A DNA stretch of 64,000 bases from Anisus vortex. Its lineage: Eukaryota > Mollusca > Gastropoda > Planorbidae. The translations under genes were made by a program, and so were the position numbers. Below are positions 1 through 10,895 of the stretch, piece after piece (position 1 is the first letter of the stretch; every line of letters starts with the position of its first letter). The notes below the pieces were generated by a model, which saw only the letters and a program-made list of their open reading frames with translations, ran no database searches and was not told the origin of the DNA. The DNA lies in assembly GCA_949126835.1 (NCBI GenBank), contig OX421495.1, positions 23,036,533-23,100,532 of the forward strand, in the 5' to 3' direction.

Positions 1-801
1 CTGTCTGCAGTTTTGGGTAAAAAATTATTTTGATTTTTTTGTTGCATCTCTGTATTTGTAATATTATTGTCTTCTGCTTCAAAAGTCAAAACGTTTAACT
101 CAGGGCTAGTTGAAAGCAAATTATTGGTACCAGTTTTTTCACCAAATTCTTCATTTGTCTCACAACCTGTGGATGTATAATCAAAATAGAGAAATGAAAC
201 ATTTTTTTCCTGAATTGTTTTATTTGAATGTAAAAAACAGCTATCTTGACTGTCCACATTTTCTTCTGTAGTTATAGCCACTGAAAATGATGAATCCAAT
301 GCTTCAGGAGAAGGTTTTGAATATAAATCATTTGTTTCTGCCAGTGGAGTGCAAGATAAAATATCTGTAATACTGTTGCAGTAATCAGTAGAACATTTTT
401 CTTCTAGAATGTTGTGATCTACATTATTCACAATGTCCTTCCAGAATTCATCACTCTCGTTAATATCATGAATACAAGGACTGGGAATGTTTGTATCATA
501 CGCAGAAGAAGGATGTGCCATTTTTTTATGAAATTGGTCATACAAATTCCCATCTGTATAGTCAACACTGTTTGTCATAGCCAAAGCATTAGAAGAATTA
601 ACTGAATAATTAAAGGGTTCATATTCAAACAATGTCTGAGATGGGGAGTTCAGTTCTGTGTACAAGTGCTTGTCTTCCCATAAAGAAAAATCCATAAGTG
701 GGCTAAAGTGTTCAAGTGAATCCTTTAAAATATGTTCCAGTTCCATGCTTTGTGTCAGTAACAACTGGCTCTGTTTAACTTGCACTGATCTCAATGTTTG
801 T
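1..801 (-). CDS. Internal exon of an unidentified gene (partial, runs off left edge)
   Basis: The minus strand is open without a stop for the whole 801 bases, in a frame that begins one base after a strong splice acceptor (pyrimidine tract followed by CAG, plus-strand complement at 802-804). It encodes about 266 residues rich in Ser, Thr, Asn, Asp and Glu, with no hydrophobic segment. The first Met (MELEHILKDSLEHF) has its ATG at 746-744, so the true start could be there or in an upstream exon. The composition is that of a disordered acidic region, as in many transcription factors or scaffold proteins, but I recognise no family and assign no function. The exon continues past base 1, and upstream exons would lie above 804. 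Codon use and the long open frame in AT-rich DNA argue that the coding capacity is real. Confidence 0.72.
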
Positions 802-1147
802 CTGGGGAAGAAAATGTAATATTTGATCAAAATTAATTTTGTTCTGACTAGTTAATACTGAATATATTTAAGACATCTCATGGTAGAAGGGCAGAAAAGA
901 AATATGTACTTTGGTAAGCAACAGCAAATAAGGGAAAAAGAAAAAAAGCCATAACAAATATGTTTATGTAGATAATAATGTGAATATTATATGTAATTCA
1001 ATACATTTAAATGACAAATTTTTGACTGAATAGAAAAGGGATGATCAAGGGCAATAAATTGACACAGGTAAATTTGTAAATATATCTTATTAACATAAAA
1101 GTATTACTTGAATAATCTAAGATACCATCTTTTAAAACATCTACCTA
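802..1147. other. Intronic/unassigned AT-rich sequence
   Basis: This lies directly upstream (minus sense) of the exon at 1-801. Apart from the acceptor at 802-804 and its pyrimidine tract I see no gene or repeat signature. Confidence 0.4.
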
Positions 1148-1306
1148 AGAGGTCACCTCTATTTGATTTGTCTTTTTTAAACCATCAATTGGCTTTGTCT
1201 CCTAGCCTAAAGTAATATCCGCGTTCTTAGTTGTATGTTAAATGCGCTCTGAGCTTACATTATGTTTGTTGTCAGCGCTATACAAATATTATTATTATTA
1301 TTTTCT
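1148..1306 (+). repeat. LINE 3' tail (CR1/L2-like family A)
   Basis: It closely matches the 3' untranslated tails at 32426-32573 and 48760-48908. All share a block reading gcgctctgagc, then a segment around cattatgtttgttg, then agcgctatacaaatatt and an (ATT)n end. Only the untranslated end survives here; the reverse-transcriptase C-terminus is best seen in the copy at 31955-32573. Confidence 0.75.
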
Positions 1307-1589
1307 TTACACCAAAGGTGTCATTACAATTCATTACATGTCAAATGCCTTTCCCAACCCTTTTGTTTTAAGCTTACAAGGTCATGGCTGTTGTCTTTTG
1401 GTCCGACCTAAGTTTTTTTTCCACTTCTTCCCTCAATACAGATATGGTGGGTGTACCTCAATCTGCCACCTGGAGACACACCTGCAGATGGAAGAGTAAA
1501 ACTACTCTGCACGGGTAATAGGACCATAAGAAAAGGACCAAGAAACAAAACTCACCAGAACTAGAATGAAACCCCAAATGAACCAGAAA

Positions 1590-1750
1590 AAGAACCAAAC
1601 AAACAACACCTTGAGGAGCTAATTGACTAATTGGACAAGGAATTAGAAGTAGTAGAGATAAAATGGCAGGAGATAAAGAGTCTGCCACAAGACCAAAAGG
1701 AGTGGCTAAACATAGTGGAGTCCCTATGTTCAACTAAGGATACACAGGAA
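1590..1750 (+). repeat. Decayed LINE reverse-transcriptase C-terminal end
   Basis: One plus frame with a single internal stop reads like the extreme C-terminus of RTE/CR1-type ORF2 proteins: a W-x(7)-LPQDQKEW stretch followed by a V-ESLCST-like ending. This resembles the end of the RTE-like copy at 51760-51890 (RDRDGWRALVGGLCP). It is short and mutated, so clade assignment is weak. Confidence 0.4.
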
Positions 1751-3292
1751 TTTTATTGACTTAAAACAAGCCTCCTCTATATTATTTACATCAAAGGTCA
1801 TTATTATAACACACATAAAAATACATTAACAAATAAATTGTTCTTGTGATGATTGTGTGTGAGGGGCAGACTTATTACCATGAACACATATCAAATTTGT
1901 TAGTCTCTCTGGTGGGGACAAATGTTGTTTTTATTCCCTTTTCTTTCATCTGCTAATTCTCTTGTCCAGATTTTTCAAACTGGATAAAAACAAAGCTCTT
2001 TAAGAATAGAAGCTGGACTCAATTGTCAGAGGATTTTGGAGATGTGAGCTAACATTAAAATGCCTAGATTTTCTGGGTACTTGACTTTCAAACTAGAACT
2101 AAACTCAATAACCTGAGTTTTTTGTTTCTTTGGTTTATTTTTGTCTGGAAAGAAAAACTCATATAGTAGAAAGTAACCAAAAGTAGATATAAATTTTGTA
2201 GAAACAAATGTGCAAAGAAGGATTATTTGAATAATTATATGTTTCTTTGCTCCTATTATTGTGCCATACAGAAATTCTCCAGTAGTAGGACTAATAAAAT
2301 ATATACAATAATTTGAGAGCCCAATGAAAATATCCTTTATTGAAAATTGAAGTAAATCCCCCTCCCCCATTATTACTTGCAGAAACACATAGTATAAGTA
2401 TATGGTGCTATTTTCCATTAATTATAACTATAACTGTAAAAAAAAAAATTGCTTTCTTTAGTCAAGTTCATTCTGTATATATTTAGGCCTTAATTGTAAA
2501 TTAGTTTACATTTGACATTAAAAGAAATGAGTAAATATTAAATACTAAATGATGGCATTTTTTCAAATGTTGTTGAGTGTCCAATAAATTTAATAAAGAA
2601 TCAAATAGCCTACACAATTACCATTTAGTTTAATAATTATATTATAAATGGATCATACTAATAGGAAGGCTACTTGAGAGTAGGCTAAAAACACTATCTG
2701 GACTATCAGTGGGCTATTGTAACAGTAACACTACAACTTCTAACTAACTACAGCACAACACAACACTGGGAACAACAGGTAACAATTTAACAAGTACCGT
2801 AATAACAATGAACAAGTTTTAACAACGTAAACAACAGTTGGTTTCATTACTTATCACTGACTTATCATTCATTACTTACAAGCCTGTATACAGTGTATAA
2901 CCCAATTGATACTTTCGCATATAGATATATGTTTTACTAGTATTTTTAAACATTTATTGCATTTTATTTGTTTCTGTGAAACTAACTCGCAACAAAAGGA
3001 AAGCCGGTAGTCTACAAATAAAAAGTGTGCAGTGTTGCCAGATAATTGTTCGAAAAGCCGCTCTGATACCTAAAACTAAAATAACATAAAGAAAAATGCC
3101 GGGGTCTAAATGTATTAATTAAAACGTCCTAAACATGTACTTTTATTATTAACATACGATCTATTTATTCTGACAATAGTTGTAACACTATGGTTTCTAA
3201 AAACAGTTATTATTTTTTTAAGCTTCACGAAGTGTACTGTTTAAAAAAAAAATGCTGTATTTACCCCCCCCCATATTTTCACTAATTTTATA
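1751..3292. other. Unassigned AT-rich intergenic or intronic sequence
   Basis: I see no supported gene. A 130-codon minus-strand open frame at 2026-2418 was considered and not accepted. Short poly-A and poly-C runs are present, and the last eight bases before 3301 form the target duplication of the hAT element. Confidence 0.4.
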
Positions 3293-3300
3293 GTTTAGTG

Positions 3301-5541
3301 CAGGGATCGGCAACCTAAGGCACGCGTGCCAAACTTGGCACGCAGAGCGATTTTCAATGGCACGCGAGAAACCTCCAAGATTTTTTTTTAATTGATGAAA
3401 AAAACAGCAACATTTTCTGGTTCTAAATGTGGAAAACTAACTGTTGAAGCCGATGTTTCTGAATGACATAGCGACACATTTCAGTGAGTTAAACTTGCAT
3501 TTACAAAGACCATTGGACATATATCTTGCCGTGAATTCAATTTCAAAACATTTAACTACATGTACATCCCTATATTAAGGCATAGGCCTATTTTTAGATA
3601 GATAGTTATGTGTTTTTCAGAAGTACATCAAAGTACTCAAAATGGAGTTTTCTATCCAAATGCAAGACTTTCAAAAACTTTTAAAAAATTTGCATCCAAA
3701 TGTGCCATTTTGCGGACAAAATCTGAACAGAAGCTGCTTAGCTCATCTGCTATTCTCAACTGATAGGCATTCGCTGTTCTACTTTCAACTTTTAATTCAA
3801 CTTACACTTATAAAGAAATAAAAATAAGTCAGTAATATTATTATATTACAAAACATATCTTGTTTGGCATCACTATTGAATCAAATTTGGAAACGGTTTT
3901 TTTTTTATTAAAGGGAGATAATTTTAGCATTTATTATTTATAATATAATATTATTTGCGCTAATAATTTTAGTATTTTCCTTTTTATTTATTTTTTATAA
4001 AAAAATAAATGGCTTACAAAGTATAGCTTTAAAACGAGCAAACTTTAAAAAAATGTTTGAAAATTGTATAAATATTTTATGACTAAAGAATGTAGGCCTA
4101 TTCGTATATTTTTAAACATTACATTAAGTACCCAATTTGTTTAATTATACCACGTATCTAAGTTACTCAACTGTAATATTTCTACTTCATGTGAAGTCTT
4201 AAATAAAAAAAAAAGGACATCTAAATAAGATCATTAAGGGTTAGATCTTCATATTGAGTACCAAAATAATATTTGGACAATGATTACCATAAATTTTTAA
4301 TGTGGAAGGTAAGTTGACTAATAAAATATTGTATTGATATAAATAAAAAGGATAATAATAACAAACACGTTTTTTTTATTAAATATAAAACGCTTTTACT
4401 ATTTTCTCTATAAATCTCCTTTGCTTTTGGCATTGGTCTTGCTTAGGGATGTTAAACGAAAACCGGAATACCGGATTCCGGTTTTGAATCTGAAAACCGG
4501 TTTTGATTTTTAAAACCGGATTTCGGTTTGTTGACTGGAAGGTAGTCATTACTTCAAGTAGCACACCAATTTTTTTATTTTTTTTTAAAACAAAAGTTGG
4601 ATTCACGCAAAACAATTATTGAAATGCCTTGCTAACACTATTTAGTCTTAGATATTGTGTTTCTTTTTTTTTCTCTAAATACCAACTATGGCTTGGGATA
4701 AAAACAACATAAAACCAAATGTCGGCTCATCTTTTAAATGTGCGCTACTCTTTGATGTGCCTCAAGTGCGGCAGGGATTGCCCCTCCCGGGTTGGCCTAC
4801 ACAGCTATTCTTGGCGGTGCAGTTGGATACCTCACCAATGAAGCTACACCATCGTCTCTCGAGTCGGACGGATGCCGATGACGACTCTTTGATGTACGCA
4901 ATGGAGATTGGAGAGACGCAAACTAGTTTTGTCCTGTGACCTTGAACAATTCGGCTAGACACCGCGTCTCTGCTTTATTATTAACGGCAGCATTAAATAC
5001 ACATTCTTTTGACTTTTGATTGGTGCTACGTGATCCTATTCAATACATTATTTTACAAGTCTAAAGTCCACGGTGCACAAATGATCACTATTGAAAGCTA
5101 TTATCGGTTTTAATCAATTAGCCCATATTTTTTTTAGTTCTAAAAAATGTTATGGTAAAGTGCTTAAAATCATAGTGTATTCACACAAATCAACCTCTTG
5201 AATGCTCTGCAAATACTTAATAAGTTTGAACTCTTTCAAATACACCTACAAAACTACGCACATTTGCATGTCTTTTCCGACCTGTGATGACTTGTGACAT
5301 TGCTGGGGGGGGGGGGGGGGGGGGAATCGAAATCCGATTTTAAACCCGTTTTATAGAACCGAAAACCGGTTTTTAAAGGAACTGGTTTCAACATCCCTAG
5401 CTTGCTACGGAGTTAAATTAATTGTTTCATAAAATATATTTTTTTGTTTAATAGAACAGGCTGGCTTTAAGGCTCTTGGCACACATAATGATTTTGGAAT
5501 CCTAGTTTGGCCCACTGTTCGCAAAAGGTTGCCGACCCCTG
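3301..5541. mobile_element. Non-autonomous hAT element A
   Basis: The left end begins cagggatcggcaacct; the right end, read in reverse, begins caggggtcggcaacct, giving near-perfect 16-bp terminal inverted repeats. The flanking octamers gtttagtg (3293-3300) and gtctagtg (5542-5549) match at 7 of 8 positions, the 8-bp duplication size of hAT elements. Both ends carry the ggcacgc subterminal motif shared with the hAT copies at 5721 and 49157. No transposase frame is visible. A second element is nested at 4444-5399. Confidence 0.82.
4444..5399. mobile_element. Nested terminal-inverted-repeat element inside hAT A
   Basis: The left end reads tagggatgttaaacg and the right end reads tttcaacatcccta, forming inverted ends. 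Just inside, both ends are full of gaaaaccgg/ccggttttt motifs that pair with each other. The hexamer cttgct occurs immediately to the left (4438-4443) and one base to the right (5401-5406), consistent with an imperfect target duplication. It is probably a non-autonomous hAT-type insertion younger than its host. A poly-G run sits at about 5305-5324. The small open frames inside match nothing I know. Confidence 0.6.
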
Positions 5542-5549
5542 GTCTAGTG

Positions 5550-5712
5550 CTCCCCCGTGCGGCTATCGGGGTCCTGGATATGACCAGGTGAAAGAATAAC
5601 CCCACTGCTTAGTCACTTGCATGTCGTAAAAGGCGACTAATAGTGGATTGTGCATTGGGTATAACCAGGGCACGTAAAACGTGTACCCCCTCCCCCTTTG
5701 TGGTGCTGTTCG
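5550..5712. other. Short unassigned spacer between two hAT elements
   Basis: It holds a moderately GC-rich block (including gcatgtcgtaaaaggcgac) that looks like a fragment of an interspersed repeat. I cannot name the family, and no coding frame stands out. Confidence 0.3.
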
Positions 5713-5720
5713 ACATAGGT

Positions 5721-7585
5721 CAGCGATGGCGAACCTATGGCACGCGTGCCACAACTGGCACGCAGGGCCATTTCGGTGGGCACGCGAGCATTTACCAAAA
5801 ATGGAACCACTTATGGCCACACCGCTAGGGATGGGATCGTCGATTTTTTAACTAATTTTCCAAACAAGGATAAAATTATGCAAAGCATCTCTGAGATACC
5901 ACTTAGCAGAAATATTGTTAAAGATCGAAACTTGCGCATGGCAAATGATGTTAGTCAGCAGATCACGACTGACTTACAAAGGGTGCCTGCTACTCCATGT
6001 GCTTGGATGAAAGCACAGATGTAAATAATCATGCAAGGCTTGTGGTAATTTTGCGTTATGCAGTTGGTGACATTATGAGAGAAGAGCTGGTGAAAATGTT
6101 ATCTTTGACTGAAAAAACACAAGGAATAGATATCAACAATGCTGTTATGGAATCTTTTTAGGCACAAGATATAAAACCAGAAAAAGTTGTTTCAGTTACT
6201 AGTGACGGGGCACCTTGCATGGTGGGAGACGCATCTGATTTCTTTGTTAAAGAAGCAAAACACCCAGTCGTTCAGTTTCACTCTATTTATTATACACCAA
6301 GAAGCTCTTTGCGCCAGGGATAGCAGCAAGAAATTATATAATATCATCAAAGGTCACAAAAATGGTCAATTACATCATGGCTCGTGCTCTTGATTGTCGA
6401 TAGTTCTTGATGAGGTCAAGGCGCAGTATAATACTTAACTCAGGTACAATAATGGCAAAACTACAAGGTTCGGGAAAAACAGCCGAAATGATGTTTTGTG
6501 ATATCAGAAAATTTAAAAGAAAACTGCAGTTTTTTTTTAAAAGAGATCTACAAAGTGAACGGCTGTAATATTTTTTTAAATGTAAAAATGCATTTACAAA
6601 ATTCTCAAACATTTACCGACAGTCCTACAAGCCATCAGGAAATCTACAAGGAATTTTCTAGCATTGTAGAAGCTGCAAAGTAGAATTTCAGTAATAGATT
6701 TCTAAAGTTCCGTAAAATGGCGACAACCCTGTTTTCTTACTTCCCCAGACAAAGCCAAATTTGAAGAGCTTGATCTTTCCAAATTATTTTGATTTGATTT
6801 AGGAATTCTGGAAATGGAGTTCTGGAAATTTCAAGAAAGCTATATCTGGAAAAATAAATTATATTATCTGCGTAAAACCCTTGAGAAGATAGAGTGTGAG
6901 AGGATGGCTAAGGACATCACAGTTGGTAGCTCTGATGATAAAATCCTTAAAGTGTAGTATTTTCTGCCAAATAATTTCAAGTCGATGAAAGCACTTGGGA
7001 TTGCACTTTTTACTTATGCTTGTGAGTATCTGTTTTCAACTTTAAATTATATCAAATCTGATACCAGAAACAGACTGACAGATGACCTGAGTGTTGCTTG
7101 TGTCGCTCTTAAAGTTACGGACTACGAGTCAAGGCTTGACAAATTATCAGCATGCACAAAACAGTACACCGTGGCCACAGAAACTGGTGAACGCTGCTTC
7201 ATCGGACCTATGGATCAATTCGGTCCGACGGGTACTTTTACTACAAAACAGCAAAAATCACATTAAGTATGCAAAATCATGCCAAATGCGTACAGTTAAC
7301 TGTAATAACTGTAATTGTGTAATTGTAATATATTAATATTTTTTTTTATTTGCTACAGTTCATGTTTTTTTTTTATGAAAGACTGTCTGCATCATTCAAA
7401 GATCTGTTAATTTGTTATTCTTTCTGGACAAAAGATGTTAATTAGTAGGGACAACTGTATAAGCTTTTTTTTCTTAAGTAAAACCTCAGTATTTTGTTTT
7501 AATTGCTGTGTTGGCACGTTGTAAGAAAAAGTTGGTCTTGTATAGCACTTTGGGCACGCGGCCTCAAAAAGGTTCGCCATCACTG
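5721..7585 (+). mobile_element. hAT element B with intact termini and perfect target duplication
   Basis: The termini are cagcgatggcgaacct on the left and the complement cagtgatggcgaacct on the right. The flanking octamer acataggt is identical on both sides (5713-5720 and 7586-7593). The interior carries a decayed transposase on the plus strand (separate entry). At 1865 bp it is near the size expected of a lightly trimmed ZBED5/GTF2IRD2-type hAT. Confidence 0.9.
5830..7266 (+). pseudogene. Decayed hAT transposase (ZBED5/GTF2IRD2-like)
   Basis: Three plus-strand segments in different frames read as parts of one hAT transposase. The N-proximal piece (about 5830-6020) contains ISEIPLSRNIVKDR. 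A middle piece (about 6180-6300) contains SVTSDGAPCMVG, the region around the second catalytic Asp. The C-terminal dimerisation piece (about 6985-7150) contains YACEYLFSTLNYIKSDTRNRL. Stops and frameshifts separate them, so no functional enzyme can be made. The family link comes from the SRNTVKDR-like and CEQLFS-like motifs of the ZBED5/GTF2I-repeat-domain transposase group. Confidence 0.8.
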
Positions 7586-7593
7586 ACATAGGT

Positions 7594-8145
7594 CCAGATT
7601 GTTTCGTGAAAAATAAAAAAAATAGAGAAGTTAATTTGTACGTACGCATAAGAGGGGGGGGGGGGTCCGAAAAATATACGGGATGCAACAGGGGGATGAG
7701 GGAAATAACAAATGTCACCTAATAGTCCTATTTGGGTTTTACCCTCCCCTGAAACTTGGGCAACGGGTTTTCCTGGAAAGGGAATGGGGGAAATCAATAA
7801 ATTACGTCAACATTGTTTTAGTCAATGTTTACCCCTACCCTTCCTTTTGTGAACAATGGTCAAACTCTCAGAGAGCCACATAAAATTATGTATAACTAAT
7901 AATATGTTACCCCCCCCCCCCCCCCAACAATATTTTATATAGCTGGCTATTATGTTAGGAACATAATTTAGATTAGAAAGCATATAAATACATTATAGCG
8001 CATTTTTTTTTCCACTTGTTTTAAAGATTCCATAGTGACTATAACGGTCATAGGCGTATTATGGCCACTTCCCCCCCCCCCCTCCCCACAATTTTTTAAA
8101 TTATTAGGCCTATTTTTTTTTTCAGTTTTACACTATTTATATTTC
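7594..8145. other. Unassigned sequence with poly-G and poly-C tracts
   Basis: I see no gene. Homopolymer runs of G (about 7653-7665) and C (about 7911-7926 and 8071-8082) stand out against an AT-rich background and may hamper sequencing accuracy here. Confidence 0.4.
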
Positions 8146-8280
8146 GATACAATATTAGTTGTTCAATAGTTGAGGGGGAAATTGTAGGTACAATATTAGT
8201 CTAGTTGTTCAATATTTTAGGGGGAAATTGTAGGTACAATATTAGTCTAGTTGTTCAATAGTTTAGGGGGAAATTGTGGA
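8146..8280. repeat. Short tandem repeat, about 46-bp unit, about three copies
   Basis: Three near-identical units each contain tacaatattagt, ttgttcaata and gagggggaaattgt or its agggggaaattgt variant. The last two copies differ by few bases. Confidence 0.8.
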
Positions 8281-8712
8281 CCAGTTGAGAAACAACCTAC
8301 TATTTCCCTCATTCGAGTACAACTTCCGTCCTTGCATTATAGTCTCAACTCTCAACCCCCTCCCACTTCACTTTATACTAGTTACCTTTCCTCTACTTCT
8401 ACTTTGCACTATTTGTTCCCCTTGTTTTTACCTCAAAATGTTTCTTTCTCAGAAAATGAGAATTTAAAACTTTGCAAGTATGAAATAGATCTATTTAATC
8501 TACCTAATATTCACGTTTTTTTCACGTCATATTAATTTAAATTCTTTTTGTGTCCTATAGTAGCCTATAGGAAAACTAGTGCACTGGTTCAGAATTAACC
8601 GCCTATAATATGTCTTTTTTTAATGCCCTATATCCCCCTTTCCAAAAAAAAAACACCCACATAATTACACAATTGCCCCCTTCCTTCCCCAAACTGTTAC
8701 GATGTGCCCAAC
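8281..8712. other. Unassigned AT- and C-rich sequence
   Basis: Open frames here (for example 8251-8535) are low-complexity and show no protein family signature. No repeat was recognised. Confidence 0.35.
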
Positions 8713-8720
8713 TCACTATG

Positions 8721-8907
8721 CAGTGCCGTTGCTAGGGATTTGGGGGCCCGGGGGGGGGGGGGGGGCTTGGCCTCTTGCATTTTGACATTCGACTTTATTA
8801 CATAAGAAAAAAACAATTCGGACACTTCTTTGGGGGCCCCTCTCAAGTAGGGGCCCGGGGGGGGGGAGTTTCGAATTTGGACCTACCCTCCCCTAGCTAC
8901 GCCACTA
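8721..8907. mobile_element. hAT-type MITE, family cagtg-cgt-gctaggg, copy 1
   Basis: The left end is cagtgccgttgctaggg and the right end ccctagctacgccacta, an inverted repeat. The flanking octamers tcactatg and tcgctata agree at 6 of 8 bases. The interior carries gggggcccgg runs. It is the same family as the copy at 10896-11089. Confidence 0.82.
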
Positions 8908-8915
8908 TCGCTATA

Positions 8916-9640
8916 ATCTATGATTAAAAAGATAGGCTGTTAAAACACGAGCGAGTGAGTGTGTCGTACAAACGACCCGACTTATTTCCTTTTTTTTAAA
9001 AAAGTAACATCGTTGACGTCAAATTATGTTAACACGTCCCCCTTCGCCCTACTCCTCCATGTCAACAATTGTCAAACTTCCCAGTTAGGGGGGCGTGGGT
9101 AGGGAGGGTGTCTACCCAGCTCTGATTGGTAGTTAGCTATCTACCTGACCGGATACACTAATATCTTCATACGCCAATCAATTTGGTCCGACTGGATTAG
9201 TTGTTTTTTTAAATGAATAAACTCCATGTTTGCTCATATTATACCCCTTAACCATTTCTACTATTATATTATATTCTTTTTACTTTAAACTAAAACAATC
9301 CATATTATAGATGCAGGCCTATATTAGAAACTGCCAGCTTAGCATTTTAGACTAAGGTAGCATACCCTTAAAAGGGCCTGAATTTTTATATATTTCTTTT
9401 ATAATTTAAAAGAGTTTTTTTTTGTTTAGTTTTGTTTGTTTATTTTTTCAAGTCATATCCATTTCGTGACTCCTACATTATACTTTATTTACTTTTGATC
9501 CAATATTACATTTGACCTTTTTTTTCTTATTACTATTGTAGGCCTAGGCCTAATTTGCAATCCAGATTTTTTTAAAAACTAAAACAGCATTAGAACTAGA
9601 TTACTAGGTCCTAATAGACACTGTTCACCTAACATGTTAG
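8916..9640. other. 3' flank of the H1-like gene; otherwise unassigned
   Basis: AT-rich sequence without a supportable gene. A second, weaker copy of the histone-type stem-loop (minus strand) lies at 9363-9378 and is described separately. Confidence 0.35.
9363..9378 (-). terminator. Degenerate copy of the histone-like 3' stem-loop
   Basis: The minus strand reads ggcccttttaagggta. It has the same cccttttaaggg core as the stem-loop at 9677-9692, but the two outer pairs are disturbed. It may be an old duplicate of the 3' end or chance. Confidence 0.25.
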
Positions 9641-9676
9641 ACTTTACTAAGCCTTTTCAGAATTTTATTTGATGTT

Positions 9677-9692
9677 GGCCCTTAAAAGGGCC
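9677..9692 (-). terminator. Histone mRNA 3' stem-loop
   Basis: The minus strand reads ggcccttttaagggcc: a 6-bp stem, a 4-base loop (TTTA) and a 6-bp stem, the exact 6/4/6 geometry of the metazoan replication-dependent histone 3' element. The usual loop is TTTC, so TTTA is a small departure. It lies 60 bases downstream of the stop codon of the H1-like gene, the normal spacing. It would be bound by SLBP and processed without polyadenylation. Confidence 0.75.
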
Positions 9693-9752
9693 GTACAGAA
9701 AAATAAAAAAAAATAAAGTGTTCTTGAAAAAAAAAAGGAAGTTCTTTTGTTG

Positions 9753-10262
9753 TTAGTTACATCGCTTCGACCGTCTGCGTCTTCTTGCACAAAACACGAT
9801 CAGTTGTTTGCCGGAAGGAATATTCATGCTCGATATCTTTCGGATGGCCTGGCGTCTATCGGACCTAAAACGTCCTTTACGTTGCATGCAACAGCACTTG
9901 GGTCTTCTTCTTCTTCGTCTTGTTCGGCAACTTCGTCTGTGTCTCCTCCTCCTCCTACAACCATGCCTTTTCCTTTTTCGGCGACAGCAGCGCATTCTTT
10001 TGCCTTTGGAACAATGTTCTCGCTGTCGGTGGCCACCACAGTCCCAGAACAAAAAGCGCCCTCGGGCGCCTTCTGCTTTTCGCAGCTGGCTGGTTTTCAG
10101 GGCAGATATAATGGCCGGTTTTATGTCGATGTCTTGGTGAAGTTGTCCTTGGGAGACGAGGTACTTTCGAATGTCTTTCGCGCTAGATCCATGGGGGTCT
10201 TTTAAAGCCACGACGGCTTCGACTATGTGTCGAGCAATGGTTTTGTTGGACTCTCGGTCCAT
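9753..10262 (-). CDS. H1-domain, arginine/cysteine-rich protamine-like sperm nuclear basic protein (candidate)
   Basis: An intronless 169-residue frame. Residues 8-72 resemble the linker-histone H1/H5 winged helix: HIVEAVVALKDPHGSS, then DIRKYLVSQGQL, then a basic third-helix region and a GARGRF wing. From residue 79 the chain is extremely basic with Arg clusters (GCRRRRRHRR, RTRRRRRR) and 11 Cys in all (75, 84, 92, 93, 102, 112, 123-125, 158, 168); the C-terminus is again Arg-rich. H1-type winged helix plus an Arg-rich tail is the layout of mollusc PL-I protamine-like proteins, which condense sperm DNA; the Cys content suggests disulfide cross-linking. The ATG at 10262 is chosen because upstream in-frame codons lack ATG. 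A CCAAT motif lies about 60 bases upstream (minus strand, near 10322-10327). The histone stem-loop at 9677-9692 supports a histone-class gene. An overlapping acidic frame (9824-10039) is the alternative reading of the repetitive GAA/AGA tract. Confidence 0.72.
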   Translation of the reverse strand: MDRESNKTIARHIVEAVVALKDPHGSSAKDIRKYLVSQGQLHQDIDIKPAIISALKTSQLRKAEGARGRFLFWDCGGHRQREHCSKGKRMRCCRRKRKRHGCRRRRRHRRSCRTRRRRRRPKCCCMQRKGRFRSDRRQAIRKISSMNIPSGKQLIVFCARRRRRSKRCN

Positions 10263-10289
10263 CCTTACGGTGTTGCGCGGCCCGCACAA

Positions 10290-10887
10290 GATGGTAAAGC
10301 GGGTCTCAGCGCGTGCGTCTTGATTGGCCTCAAACTGATCTGTGCGCGGACGTCAAAGAGAGACAAATAGAAATCATCGTGATTAGTTGGCAGGCGAAAA
10401 AAAAACTTAACTTAAAAAAAAAAATAAAGCAATAAGATCTAGCCTATGTTATTGCGTTTGAAAATATTCTAATTTTATTTATTTTTAAAAAATATATATA
10501 ATGTAATGCGCAATTGAAGATTAAATAGCGCTATCAATATTCGAAATTTGTTATGTTATCAACGATCCATTTTTTAAATTATTATTTTACATCTAGGCCA
10601 GTATTACGAAAAGCTAACAAGGATTAAAAGACGTGTAAATTATAATGTTGAACATGGCTAACCAAACTACGGTCCGCATCCAGCTCTCGAAGTCAGTTTA
10701 TCATGATTGTATCTAGATCTATAGTTTCTAGTTTATTGTAACATTCACTTATTTAGGGCCACCCTAGACTTTCCCTAGCTCGTGGTAGCTCCGCCTACGC
10801 TCCGATGTTACCATAGTCTATGTACCATCGCAATACACACAAACACGATTTTGTTTTTATTTGACAGAGACAGGTATCGTTTTTTGC
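10290..10887. other. 5' flank of the H1-like gene; otherwise unassigned
   Basis: The minus-strand motif ggccaatcaag near 10320-10330 is a CCAAT-box candidate for the H1-like gene. I find no clear TATA box and no other gene. Confidence 0.35.
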
Positions 10888-10895
10888 TCTTCATC

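Noticed and set aside
2026..2418. 130-codon minus-strand open frame with hydrophobic stretches
   Set aside because: AT-rich sequence produces hydrophobic frames by chance, and a frame of this length is not surprising in 64 kb. No family match, no splice or promoter support.
9824..10039. Acidic minus-strand frame overlapping the H1-like gene
   Set aside because: Reads the same repeats as Glu/Asp, short, and not continuous with the H1 domain, whereas the Arg-rich frame is one uninterrupted reading with the winged helix.
9747..10205. 152-codon plus-strand frame antisense to the H1-like gene
   Set aside because: Mirror of the coding strand; Ser/Leu-rich composition follows from Arg/Glu codons on the other strand.
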